Assembly: GCA_030448125.1 (NCBI GenBank)
Contig: JAUJNO010000001.1
Coordinates: forward strand, 311,602-375,601
Source: Rubrobacteraceae bacterium
GTDB taxonomy: Bacteria; Actinomycetota; Rubrobacteria; Rubrobacterales; Rubrobacteraceae
Reading direction: 5' to 3'
DNA length: 64,000 nucleotides
Numbering within the stretch: the stretch's first letter is position 1; each line of letters opens with the position of its first letter. A model generated the notes under the pieces. That model saw nothing but the letters and a program-made list of their open reading frames with translations, searched no databases and was not told the origin of the DNA. Both the position numbers and the translations under genes were made by a program. This document shows positions 1 through 8,701 of this stretch, piece after piece.

Positions 1-1
1 C

Positions 2-2110
2 TTCGTCCCGCTCTCCCTGACCGTCGCCCTCGCCCTCCTCGCCTCCCTTATAGTCTCCGTGACCATCATCCCCGTCCTCGTCAGCGTCTTCATAAAGCGC
101 TCTTCGACCCGGAACTACCCCGTCGAGGAGAAGCCCGGCGGGGAGCAGGGGGAGACCGCGGAGGAGTCTGTCCCGGCTTATCAGCGGGAGCGGAGGGCCG
201 GTGGTCCCGTCAGCGTGTTCGCGAGACGCGCGTCGAGCCGGGAGGATCAGCCCGCTGAGGAAGGTTTCGGCGGGGGATACGGAGAGCCTGCTCCGGGCGG
301 CAACGGGGCCGGTGCTGGTCGGGGCTGGGGGCTGTGGTTGATCGCCGGGGTCGGGGTGTTTTTGATCGGGGTGCTCGGGGGGGTGGCGGGGATCGTGGTC
401 GCGGCGCTTACGGGCGTGGTGGACGCGGACCTCGGCTCCGCGGGCGACACCCCGGCCCCCATCCTGGCCGTCGTGGTGCTCGCGGTGGTCCTGATCCTGG
501 GTCTCGCGGCCCTTCTGGCGCGCGCGGCCCGGCGCGGACCGAAGAGCGCCGGAGAACGCGGAGAAGGCGAGGAGGACGGGTTCCTGGTCCGGCTCTACAC
601 TCCGGCGCTGCTCTGGAGCCTGCGCCACCGGCTTGTCGTTATGCTCCTGGCGCTCCTGGTCTTCGCCGGGGGGCTCGTCACCGCGTTCTTCCTCCCGGTC
701 AACTTCTTCCCGCCTGGCGAGGAGCGGCTCCTCCTCGTCGACGTGGAACTGGAGAGGGGGATCGGGCTGGAGCAGGCGAGCGAGGGCCTGCGCCCCTTCG
801 AGGACTTCCTGGAGGAAGATTCGGGGGTGGAGAGCTACCAGGTCTCCATCGGAGGACGGGACAACCTCTCTCCCGACGCACCCATCCGGGCGAACGACCA
901 AGCCCAGGCGTTCGTTACGGTCGCGGAGGACGCTAGCGTGCCCAACACTTTAGAGCGTATAGGCGAGGAGGGGCGCGACCTCTACGGCGAGGACGACTTC
1001 CAGGCGCAGGTGGTCCAGAACGGCCCGCCGCAGGGCGCCCTGGAGGTGACCGTCACCGGGGGAACGGAGGAGGAGCTGGAAGGAGCCTCGGAGCAGATAA
1101 CCGATGAGCTCTCCGAGGTCGACGGCCTGACCAACCTGGAGAGCGACGCGACGGGCGGCGCCCCCGAGGTGGCGGTGGAGGTCGACCCGGAGAGGGCCGC
1201 TACGGCAGGGGTCTCCCCGGCGCAGGTCTCGGGGAGCCTGGCCACCCTCATCGGCGAGGGGAGCCAGGTGACCATCGGCGAGACGCCGGTCGACGTGGGC
1301 GTGCCCGGGGAAGACGTAGACTCCCTGGAGGAGGTCCGGGGGCTGCCGATAGGGCCGGGGACCACGGTGGAGGACGTGGCCGACGTTCAGGAGGAAGAGG
1401 CGCCGTCGGCCGTGAGCCGCTCCGACGGGGATAGGGCGGTCACGGTGACGGGTAGGATCACCGCGCAGGACACGAGCGCCGTCTCGACCGAGGCCCAGGA
1501 GCTCATAGACGGTCTCGACCTGCCGGACGGGGTCACGGCCACCGCCGGCGGCGAGTCCGAGGACATCGAGGAGAGCTTCTACAACCTCTTCCTCTCCATC
1601 ATCGTGGCGCTGGTCCTCGTGTATCTGCTCCTCGTCGTCTTCTTCGGCTCGCTCGCCGTCCCGCTGGTCATCCTGCTCGCCGTACCGCTCACGACCGCCG
1701 GGGCTTTCGGCACCCTCCTACTCACGAACACGGCCTTGAGCCTCCCGTCCCTCCTCGGTATCCTCCTGCTCATCGGCATCGTCGTCTCGAACGCCATCCT
1801 CCTCGTCGACTTCGCGACGAAGGCCCGCGGGCGCCACGAAGACGCGGAGGGCGCCATCATCGAGGCTGGTCGCGCCCGATTGCGGCCTATCCTCATGACC
1901 GCTTTAGCCACCATTTTCGCCCTCCTGCCCCTGGCCCTGGGGCTAGCAGGCGGCGGCAGCCAGCTGATCTCCAGCAGCCTCGCCCTGACCGTCATCGGCG
2001 GTCTCGCGACCTCGACCTTCCTGACGCTGCTCGTCGTCCCGGTGGGCTACTCGCTCCTCGAAGGCGGCCGCAGCCGCCGGAAAAAGAAGAAGTATGCGAG
2101 GCAAGATTGA
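2..2110 (+). CDS. RND-family efflux permease, C-terminal part (5' end outside window)
   Basis: The reading frame is open from base 2, so the gene starts upstream of the window; the GTG at 59 is only an internal codon. The visible part begins in the last helices of the first membrane half and ends with the second half of an AcrB/HAE1-type proton-driven exporter: a periplasmic porter domain (about residues 220-500 of the visible part), then helices with the usual RND motifs and a Lys/Arg-rich cytoplasmic tail. Between the two halves lies an unusual linker of roughly 150 residues, acidic and Gly-rich, with two extra hydrophobic stretches (about bases 335-420 and 460-530). The family is clear; substrate is unknown. 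The next gene overlaps by TTGA, so the two are probably co-translated. Confidence 0.9.
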   Translation, partial: FVPLSLTVALALLASLIVSVTIIPVLVSVFIKRSSTRNYPVEEKPGGEQGETAEESVPAYQRERRAGGPVSVFARRASSREDQPAEEGFGGGYGEPAPGGNGAGAGRGWGLWLIAGVGVFLIGVLGGVAGIVVAALTGVVDADLGSAGDTPAPILAVVVLAVVLILGLAALLARAARRGPKSAGERGEGEEDGFLVRLYTPALLWSLRHRLVVMLLALLVFAGGLVTAFFLPVNFFPPGEERLLLVDVELERGIGLEQASEGLRPFEDFLEEDSGVESYQVSIGGRDNLSPDAPIRANDQAQAFVTVAEDASVPNTLERIGEEGRDLYGEDDFQAQVVQNGPPQGALEVTVTGGTEEELEGASEQITDELSEVDGLTNLESDATGGAPEVAVEVDPERAATAGVSPAQVSGSLATLIGEGSQVTIGETPVDVGVPGEDVDSLEEVRGLPIGPGTTVEDVADVQEEEAPSAVSRSDGDRAVTVTGRITAQDTSAVSTEAQELIDGLDLPDGVTATAGGESEDIEESFYNLFLSIIVALVLVYLLLVVFFGSLAVPLVILLAVPLTTAGAFGTLLLTNTALSLPSLLGILLLIGIVVSNAILLVDFATKARGRHEDAEGAIIEAGRARLRPILMTALATIFALLPLALGLAGGGSQLISSSLALTVIGGLATSTFLTLLVVPVGYSLLEGGRSRRKKKKYARQD

Positions 2111-2664
2111 CGAAGGACCGGTGCGCGGAAGGACGACAACGGGGGGCGTCGAGGACGGAGCGAGGGCTAAAGGTCGGTGGGCGGGCACCGTACTTCAGAG
2201 CCCTCGCGGCCGGGTCGGGGCGGGAAGTCAGTTTGAGGACTTGCGCCGGGAGGCGTGTGGTCCTGATCTTCCACTCGCAGAACACGGCGTGGGCCGCCGA
2301 GAAGGTGAACCAGGCCGTGAGGGAGCGTTACCTCTCTTCGGAGGACATCGTGGTGGCGAGCGTCGTGGACCTCAGCCTCGTCCCGCCTTTGTACTGGCTC
2401 ACGGCGAGCATAGTGATAGGTCAGGCCTACGAAAAGGCCGCCCGCGAGGTCGCTTGCGAGGGCCTCTCCAGGGACGATCCGGCCGACTACGTCCTGATCC
2501 TGCAGGACTGGGGAGGCCTCATCAGCCGGAGGTTCGGAGTGCGAGGGGTCGGCCGCGAGGCCGCCGTGGTGGTAATCGACGAGAACGCCGGGATCGCCGG
2601 CTTCTACCAGGGAAGAGAGCCCGCGGAGACCGTGCTCCGGATGTTGGAGGGGAACGAAGGATAG
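2107..2664 (+). CDS. thioredoxin-fold (redoxin-like) protein without CxxC
   Basis: A 185-aa protein that starts at TTG and overlaps the permease stop (TTGA), so it belongs to the same operon. From about residue 25 it has the layout of an AhpC/TSA-thioredoxin fold: an opening strand, a region reading VVLIFHSQNTAWAAEKVNQ where peroxiredoxins carry their active site, then a final 'VVVIDENAGIAGFYQGREP' strand-turn-helix. No CxxC motif is present at the redox position, so a thiol catalytic role is doubtful; a binding or scaffold role is possible. Its pairing with an RND exporter is seen; functional coupling is inference. Confidence 0.65.
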   Translation: MTKDRCAEGRQRGASRTERGLKVGGRAPYFRALAAGSGREVSLRTCAGRRVVLIFHSQNTAWAAEKVNQAVRERYLSSEDIVVASVVDLSLVPPLYWLTASIVIGQAYEKAAREVACEGLSRDDPADYVLILQDWGGLISRRFGVRGVGREAAVVVIDENAGIAGFYQGREPAETVLRMLEGNEG

Positions 2665-2849
2665 TAGGACCCTCGCGAGGACCGGTCGCGACGGTGTTTG
2701 CTTGCAGCTTCCCGACTCGCGCCTTTCTCGCAGCAGCTCCGAGTCGTGTGTTTCGGTGCGCTCCTCGAAGATCAGGAACCGGGCGGGCCGTAGTCCGAAC
2801 CAGGAGACTCCTCCAACTGCATCAGAGGCTCGTCGCTCGTTCGCCGGTC
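2665..2849. other. convergent intergenic region
   Basis: A 185-bp gap between the converging redoxin-like gene and ptsI. It holds a short CCTCGCGAGG palindrome near 2670 but no hairpin followed by a T-run. No gene is supported. Confidence 0.4.
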
Positions 2850-4493
2850 CTACAGCCTGGAGACGATCTTCTTTGCCCGCGGTATCGAGGGCGCGCTCAT
2901 GCTCAGCTCGCCGACGCCCAGCTCTACGAGCCTCGGGATCAGGGCCGGCTCACCGGCCGCCTCCCCGCATACTCCCACCAGGATGCCGGCCTCCCGGGCG
3001 GCCTCGCAGGTGTACTTTATGAGTTCGAGCACCGCGGGGTGATCGGCACTCTGCAGGCGACGCAGGCGTTCGTTGCCCCGGTCGGCGGCCAGGGTGTATT
3101 GAACGAGGTCGTTCGTGCCGATGGAGAAGAAGGCGACCTCCGGGGCCAGATGTGCGGCGCAGACGGCGGCGGCGGGCGTCTCGATCATGACCCCGACTTC
3201 GAGCGGGCCGGTCTCCTTTCCTTCGCCCTCGAGCTCCTCGCGGCACTCGTCGAGGACCCTACTGGCGGCCCGAAGCTCCTCGACGTCCACGACCATGGGG
3301 AACATGACCTTCAGGTTCCCCGCCGTCGCGGCCCGCAAGATGGCCCTGAGCTGGGGCTTGAACAGCTCTGGCACGTCCAGGCTCATCCGGATACCCCGCC
3401 AGCCCAGGAACGGGTTCTCCTCCTCGTGCACCTCCACACCGGGCAGGTCCTTGTCCCCGCCTACGTCCAGCGTGCGCACGATGACGGGCTTCTCCCCGAA
3501 CGCCTCCGCCACCTCGCGGTAGGCCTCGTACTGCTCGTCCTCGGAGGGTAGCTCGTCGCGCTCCATGAACAGGAACTCCGTGCGGAAGAGCCCTACCCCT
3601 TCCGCCCCCCACGAGAGAGCCTCCGCAGCCTCGTCTACGGAGCCGAGGTTGGCCGAGACCTCGATCCGGCGCCCGTCCCGGGTCCGGGCCTCGACGTGTT
3701 TGTACTCCTCCAGAGCAGCCCTTTCGCCGGCTATCGCCTCTCTCTTGCGTTCGAACTCGGCCACCGTCTCGGGGTCCGGGTCGGCGACCGCGTATCCTTC
3801 GCCGCCCTCCACGGCTACCGTTTCGGCCTCGAGGAGCGCCTCCAGCGCGGCGCCTACGCCTACCACGGCCGGTATGCCCATCGACCGGGCCATGATCGAG
3901 ACGTGAGAGGTCCCGGAGCCTTCGGCCGTGACGAAGCCTAGAGCCATCCCCTTCGGGACGCGGGCCGTGTCCGAGGGCGCCAGGTTGTGGGCCAGTATCA
4001 CCGAGGGCGTCTGGAGGGCCTCGAGTCCCGCGGCTCGGCTGCCCACAAGCTCAGCGGCTATCTGGTTGGAGACGTCGCGCACGTCGTCCGCCCGGGCCGC
4101 CATATACTCGTCCTCCATAGCGGCGAATATCGCTGCGTACTCCTCGCCGACGGCCAGTACGGCCGCCTCCGGGCTCTCCAGACGGCGGACGCGCTCTTCG
4201 ACCTCGGAGTGGATCTCGGGGTCCCGGGCCATCTCGACGTGCGCCTCGAAGATGCCTGCCTCTTCCTCGCTGCCCGACTCCCGGAGCCGGTCGCCGGTCT
4301 CCGAGAGCCTCCTCACCACGGCCTCGGCCGCGCCCTGGAACCGCTCCAGCTCGGCCTCGACCGCCTTTGCGGTTATCCTCTCGCGCTCAGGTTCGAGCCT
4401 CTCGGCGACGTGAACGAAAGCCGGCCCCACCGCTACCCCTTCGGAAGCCGCAACGCCGGCGATCCTCCCTGCCCGCTCCGGTCTCTCATCCAT
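2850..4493 (-). CDS. ptsI: PTS enzyme I (phosphoenolpyruvate-protein phosphotransferase)
   Basis: 547-aa enzyme I, close to the usual 540-575. It autophosphorylates from PEP and passes the phosphate to HPr. The N-terminal HPr-binding domain is followed by the swivelling phosphohistidine domain with the active histidine at about residue 197 in GTSHVSIMARS, and by the PEP-binding barrel with TLDVGGDKDLPG, GWRGIRMSLD, the IGTNDL stretch and the catalytic cysteine in GVCGEAAGEP. The ATG has a strong GAGGAGGG site upstream. It lies 24 bp after ptsH in one operon. No sugar-specific enzyme II is in the window, so the transported sugar cannot be told. Confidence 0.97.
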   Translation of the reverse strand: MDERPERAGRIAGVAASEGVAVGPAFVHVAERLEPERERITAKAVEAELERFQGAAEAVVRRLSETGDRLRESGSEEEAGIFEAHVEMARDPEIHSEVEERVRRLESPEAAVLAVGEEYAAIFAAMEDEYMAARADDVRDVSNQIAAELVGSRAAGLEALQTPSVILAHNLAPSDTARVPKGMALGFVTAEGSGTSHVSIMARSMGIPAVVGVGAALEALLEAETVAVEGGEGYAVADPDPETVAEFERKREAIAGERAALEEYKHVEARTRDGRRIEVSANLGSVDEAAEALSWGAEGVGLFRTEFLFMERDELPSEDEQYEAYREVAEAFGEKPVIVRTLDVGGDKDLPGVEVHEEENPFLGWRGIRMSLDVPELFKPQLRAILRAATAGNLKVMFPMVVDVEELRAASRVLDECREELEGEGKETGPLEVGVMIETPAAAVCAAHLAPEVAFFSIGTNDLVQYTLAADRGNERLRRLQSADHPAVLELIKYTCEAAREAGILVGVCGEAAGEPALIPRLVELGVGELSMSAPSIPRAKKIVSRL

Positions 4494-4517
4494 GCCGGTA
4501 GCCCTCCTCGCGTCGAG

Positions 4518-4778
4518 CTAATGCTCGTTCTTCGAGACGAGATTCACCAGAGCATCCACGGCCTCCTCCGCGTCGTCTCCCTCCGCCTGGATGGTTATCT
4601 TCTCGTCCTTCTTAGCTCCCAGGGTCATGAGCTTCACCAGGCTCTTGGCGTTGGCTTCTCGATCACCCTTGATCACCTTGACATCCGAACTAAACTGTCG
4701 GGCTCTCTTGATGAACTCCGCCGCCGGGCGCGCGTGAAGTCCTTCCGCGGGGCCGACGGTCGTCTCTTTCTCCACCAT
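4518..4778 (-). CDS. ptsH: PTS phosphocarrier protein HPr
   Basis: 86 aa, standard HPr length. The phosphoryl-carrying histidine is His15 in GLHARPA. Ser46 in NAKSLVKLM sits where Gram-positive HPr is phosphorylated by HPr kinase, so catabolite control through P-Ser-HPr is conceivable, although no hprK is in view. First gene of the ptsH-ptsI operon; ATG preceded by a GGAGGGTAG-type ribosome-binding site. Acts in the cytoplasm between enzyme I and enzymes IIA. Confidence 0.97.
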   Translation of the reverse strand: MVEKETTVGPAEGLHARPAAEFIKRARQFSSDVKVIKGDREANAKSLVKLMTLGAKKDEKITIQAEGDDAEEAVDALVNLVSKNEH

Positions 4779-5049
4779 GAACTACCCTCCTTGCTACCGC
4801 CCGTGTCCCCAGCTCCGCCGGTCTTCGAGCCGGAAGCTTCTTGGATCGGAACTCCCAACGAGCTACGCTCGAGAGCCGATCTCCGGCAGCTTCATCCTAC
4901 GTCACGCCAACCCGTGCCGCTGGACCAGGGATGCGAGGGTAGCAGTCTCTGCCCTCCCGGCTACCCCACAAGGTTCCCCACGGGGGCGATCCTGGACGGG
5001 ACCGGAGTCGGCGGGGAAAGGGGTGCGCTTTGAGGTAACATTCCCTTCT

Positions 5050-6636
5050 ATGACAGGCATTTTGCGGGCCGTTCTCTCGATGTCGGCGTTGAACGCCCTC
5101 TCGCGGGCGACGGGGTACCTGCGGGCCATGGTCATGGCGGCCGTGTTGGGGACCGGGGCGGTGGCTAACGCCTACGGCGTCTCCAACGGTATAGCTAACC
5201 TGATCTACGAGCTCTTCCTGGGCGGCATCCTCTACTCGGCCTTCGTCCCGCTCCTTATCGAGCGTATCACCAAACACGGTGAAGAGGACGCCCAGCACCT
5301 CACCAACGCCATCCTCACCTTCGTGCTGCCGCTCCTCGCCGCGGTCGCCGTCCTCGGCATAGCCTTCGCCGAGCCTCTGGTGGAACTCATGACGCGCTTC
5401 CAACCGTCGACGGGGCTCTCCGAGGAGGGGGCGCAGCTCTCCCCGGAGGAGGCGCAAAGGGCGGCGGAGCTCTCGGTCTTCTTCTTCCGCTTCTTCGTCG
5501 TCTACATAGTCTTCTTCGGCCTCCTCTCCGTCCTGACCGGCGTCCTCAACGCCCACCGGCGCTTCTTCCTGCCGGCCTTTACGCCGGTGTTGAACAACTT
5601 AATCACCATGGCCCTCTTCCTGGGCTACGCGCTCTTCGCGCCGGACAACCCCGAAGCGGCGCTCTACCTGCTCGCCGCCACCACTTTGAGCGTCGCGCTG
5701 ATGGCGCTCGTGCTAGTCCCGTCCGCCTGGCGCCTGGGCTATAGGCCACGCCCCGTCTTCGGCCACCCCGCCCTCTTGCCCGCCGTCAGGCTGGCCTTGC
5801 CCGTGCTGGTCTTCACGGCCGGGTCGCTGGGCGTCCAGTACGTCGGTGGCACCCTGCTCGGTTCCTCCTTCGCCGCCGTACCGCAGCTCTACTTCGCCTT
5901 CACCGTCTTCTCGCTCCCTTACGGGATCTTCGTCATAGCCATCGAGACCGCCACCATGCCCGAGCTCTCCGAGAGGCACGCTAACGGGGACGAGGAAGGC
6001 TACCGGGACACCCTCTCCTTCGGCCTGAGGACGATGGCGTTTATTATCGTCCCGTCCTCCGTCGGCCTCGTCGCCCTCGCAACCCCCATCGTCGGTCTAC
6101 TCTACGAACGTGGGGAATTCGGCCCGCAGGATACGGAGCTCGTCGCGAGTATCCTCGCCGCCTACTCGGTAGGTCTCCTCGCCTACGCGGGGTACTTCCT
6201 CCTGGTGCGGGCCTTCTATTCGCGGCAGAACACGAGGATGCCGGCCCTCCTGAACATCTGCCTCTTCGGGCTCTACGCGCCCGTGGCCTACGCGCTCTCC
6301 AGCGCCGTGGGTGTCGTCGGTTTAGCGCTGGCGCTCTCGGCGGTCAACGCCATCTTCGCTCTGCTGTGCCTAGCGGCGATGAGGTGGGAGATAGGCCAGA
6401 TAGGCGGCAGACGCCTCCTGCGTTCCCTGACCAGGATCTCGATAGCCGGCGCCATCATGTACGCCGTCGCCTGGGGCGGCGTCGCGCTCCTCGGAACCGG
6501 TTCCGGGCTCCTGGACCGGGCGCTCGTCCTGACCGTCGTCGGAGGAGCCTCGCTCGCGGTTTACTTGGCGGTGTCCTATTTGCTCGGGGCGGAAGAGTTG
6601 AATTCCGTCGTCGCCCTGCTCCGAAAACGAGTGTAG
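5050..6636 (+). CDS. murJ: MurJ/MviN-type lipid II flippase
   Basis: Polytopic membrane protein of about 528 aa in the MOP superfamily, which flips the peptidoglycan precursor lipid II across the membrane. The N-terminus (LSRATGYLRAMVMAAVLGTG... then NLIYELFLGGILYSAFVPLL) is typical of MurJ, and roughly 14 hydrophobic helices follow, with the central cavity-forming half ending in the RAFYSRQNTRMP stretch. The open frame reaches back to 4777, but that extension is not MurJ-like; ATG 5050 begins the conserved first helix and has a GAGGT element about 13 bases upstream. Divergent from ptsH. A weak GGGCAG/CTGCCC hairpin follows the stop. Confidence 0.92.
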   Translation: MTGILRAVLSMSALNALSRATGYLRAMVMAAVLGTGAVANAYGVSNGIANLIYELFLGGILYSAFVPLLIERITKHGEEDAQHLTNAILTFVLPLLAAVAVLGIAFAEPLVELMTRFQPSTGLSEEGAQLSPEEAQRAAELSVFFFRFFVVYIVFFGLLSVLTGVLNAHRRFFLPAFTPVLNNLITMALFLGYALFAPDNPEAALYLLAATTLSVALMALVLVPSAWRLGYRPRPVFGHPALLPAVRLALPVLVFTAGSLGVQYVGGTLLGSSFAAVPQLYFAFTVFSLPYGIFVIAIETATMPELSERHANGDEEGYRDTLSFGLRTMAFIIVPSSVGLVALATPIVGLLYERGEFGPQDTELVASILAAYSVGLLAYAGYFLLVRAFYSRQNTRMPALLNICLFGLYAPVAYALSSAVGVVGLALALSAVNAIFALLCLAAMRWEIGQIGGRRLLRSLTRISIAGAIMYAVAWGGVALLGTGSGLLDRALVLTVVGGASLAVYLAVSYLLGAEELNSVVALLRKRV

Positions 6637-6660
6637 GGCAGCCAGAGACTGCCCGCTGTC
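6637..6660 (+). terminator. weak hairpin after murJ
   Basis: GGGCAG and CTGCCC separated by 7 bases immediately after the murJ stop. There is no T-run, so termination is only a possibility. Confidence 0.3.
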
Positions 6661-6791
6661 AGCGATCAACCCTCAGCCGTAGGCTCTTTCTAGCCGGTCG
6701 CTGCTGTTCTTGCGCGTTCGACTACCGGGTACGTAGCCCCGTCCTTCGACTCGAACGACATCTTGCCAACGGCCGATGGCTGAAGCCCTCC

Positions 6792-8513
6792 TCACGTACG
6801 CGAGGTGGGGACCGTGACCGGCAGGACCACGGCCGAGGGGTGCTCGCGGTCGTGGTAGACGGTCTGCTCGGCGGCCAGCATGGTTGTGGCCGTGGCTGCC
6901 GGTTCTCCAGTGCCGAGGTTGCGGTTCCAGCGCGGGTGTGCCCCGCTGGATACCTGTAGCCGGAGGCGGTGGCCACGCCGGAAATGGTACGCGGTTGCCC
7001 ACATGTCGATCTCGACGCGCGAGCTGCCGTCCGGCTGCGGCTCTATCTTGCCCGGTTCGAGGCGGAACAGCCCGTCGCAGGCGTTGACGGATTCGCCGTC
7101 CGGGTGGACGTCGCACAGCCGCCCGAAAAAGTCGGTGTGCGCAAGGCTGGATCCCGCGTAGAGCTCCAGGCGCACCGGCCCGATGACCTCTACGTCCTCC
7201 CGGAGCGGAGGCGTGGTGTACACCAGCACGTCGGGGCGCGACTCTAGCTTACGGTTGTCCACGGCGCCCCGCCTCCCGGAGAAACCGAAGAGCGCACCGC
7301 CGACCGCGGGCGTGGGGTCTGCGGGGTCGTAACGGTAACGGTCCGGCGGGGTGTCGGCCGGGGGCGATTCTGGGGAGAGATGTCCGTCGGGGTGTAGGTA
7401 GAAGCGCGTCTCTTCGGCGGGCGGGGGCCAGGCGTCGAGTTCGCGCCACTCGTCCGCTCCCATGACGTACAAACGTACCGGCTTCGTCCGCGCCCTGTAC
7501 GCTTCGCCCTTCAGATGCAGGTCGAACCACGCGAAGGTCTCGCGCAGACCTTCCTTCAACGCGCCGAACGACCCGTGTGGGTACGGTCCGACGGTCAGAT
7601 AAGGCGTCTTGCCCGCGGCGACGAGGGCCGCGTAGTCGTCCAAGAGCTCGCGCAAGAAGATGTCGTACCAGCCGCCGAACAGGTGCGCCGGGGCCTCGAC
7701 CTCGCGGACCCGCTGGCTCTGGTCCCGAGCCCGCCAGTAGGCGTCGCCGGCCTCCGGGTGCGCGAGCAAGTCGCGGTAAAGGGCGTTTGGGCGCCCCGAG
7801 ACGTGCGTGTCCGCTTCACCGACGGGCAGCCGCATAAAGCCGCGCCGGAGCTTGAGGCGGATCCACAGCAGAAGGAAATCCCTGGAGAACGAGGCGCCTG
7901 CGTCGTCGTCTTGCCCCTCGATGAGGAGGGTTACGGGAAGGGAGACGTCCATGTTGAACGCGCCGTCCGGGTACAAGGCCGGGTAAAAATGCGAGGCGGT
8001 GATCTCCGGCATAATCGCCTTGAGGTAATCCGGCGCCTCGGGCGCCGCCGCCCACTGTGTATACCCCAGGTAGCTCTCGCCCCACAACCCCAACGAGCCG
8101 TCGAACCAGGGCTGGCCGGAGATCCAGTCCATCGTCGCCCGGCCGTCGGCGTCCTCGCCCTTGAGGAACCCGAACTCTCCCTGAGAGTCGAAGCGCCCGC
8201 GGACATCTTGCACCACGACGTTGTAGCCGCGTTCGGCCAGGCGCCGGAGCCCGAAACCCGTCTGGGGGTTCTTCCGCCCATAAGGGGTGCGCACGAGAAC
8301 CGTTGGGAAGCGGCCCGGCGCCCTCGGGAAATGGCGATCCGCGACCAACTCGACACCGTCCGGCATCGGGACGCGCAGGTCGCGCTCGACGGCGACGTCG
8401 TAGGGCGCGGGCGGCAGCCCGAGCAGACGCGAAACGAGGTGCCGCCGGTAACGGTAGAGACCGGCCATGGTCAGCCCGGAGATCAGAAGCGCGATCGCGG
8501 CTCGTTTGTGCAC
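6792..8513 (-). CDS. CocE/NonD family (peptidase S15-like) hydrolase, membrane anchored
   Basis: 573-aa alpha/beta hydrolase of the Xaa-Pro dipeptidyl-peptidase/cocaine-esterase family. After one N-terminal hydrophobic helix (residues about 7-22) the catalytic domain shows RTPYGRKN, the oxyanion region VVQDVRGRFDSQGEF and the nucleophile elbow GLWGESYLGYTQW; the C-terminal jelly-roll domain ends the protein (SSLAHTDFFGRLCDVHPDG...). The family hydrolyses peptide or ester bonds; the substrate is not predictable. GTG start with a strong GGAGGAGGGG site 5 bases upstream. Faces murJ convergently. Confidence 0.9.
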   Translation of the reverse strand: MHKRAAIALLISGLTMAGLYRYRRHLVSRLLGLPPAPYDVAVERDLRVPMPDGVELVADRHFPRAPGRFPTVLVRTPYGRKNPQTGFGLRRLAERGYNVVVQDVRGRFDSQGEFGFLKGEDADGRATMDWISGQPWFDGSLGLWGESYLGYTQWAAAPEAPDYLKAIMPEITASHFYPALYPDGAFNMDVSLPVTLLIEGQDDDAGASFSRDFLLLWIRLKLRRGFMRLPVGEADTHVSGRPNALYRDLLAHPEAGDAYWRARDQSQRVREVEAPAHLFGGWYDIFLRELLDDYAALVAAGKTPYLTVGPYPHGSFGALKEGLRETFAWFDLHLKGEAYRARTKPVRLYVMGADEWRELDAWPPPAEETRFYLHPDGHLSPESPPADTPPDRYRYDPADPTPAVGGALFGFSGRRGAVDNRKLESRPDVLVYTTPPLREDVEVIGPVRLELYAGSSLAHTDFFGRLCDVHPDGESVNACDGLFRLEPGKIEPQPDGSSRVEIDMWATAYHFRRGHRLRLQVSSGAHPRWNRNLGTGEPAATATTMLAAEQTVYHDREHPSAVVLPVTVPTSRT

Positions 8514-8701
8514 CTCATCCCCTCCTCCGTGCTCGTATAAGATGTCCCCGTGCCGACTCGTCGAGTCGAATACGGGATCGACGGTTCCAACATTTCCCTC
8601 TTCCGCACGCCGCCGAGTTCAAACACTCCCGCTAGAACGACGCGTGACGGAGCCACTATACTCTCCACCTCGCGTTCGCGACGAGCTCCAACAGCTAAGG
8701 A

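Noticed and set aside
2094..3551. 485-codon plus-strand open frame
   Set aside because: Crosses the redoxin-like gene in another frame and runs antisense through ptsI; no domain.
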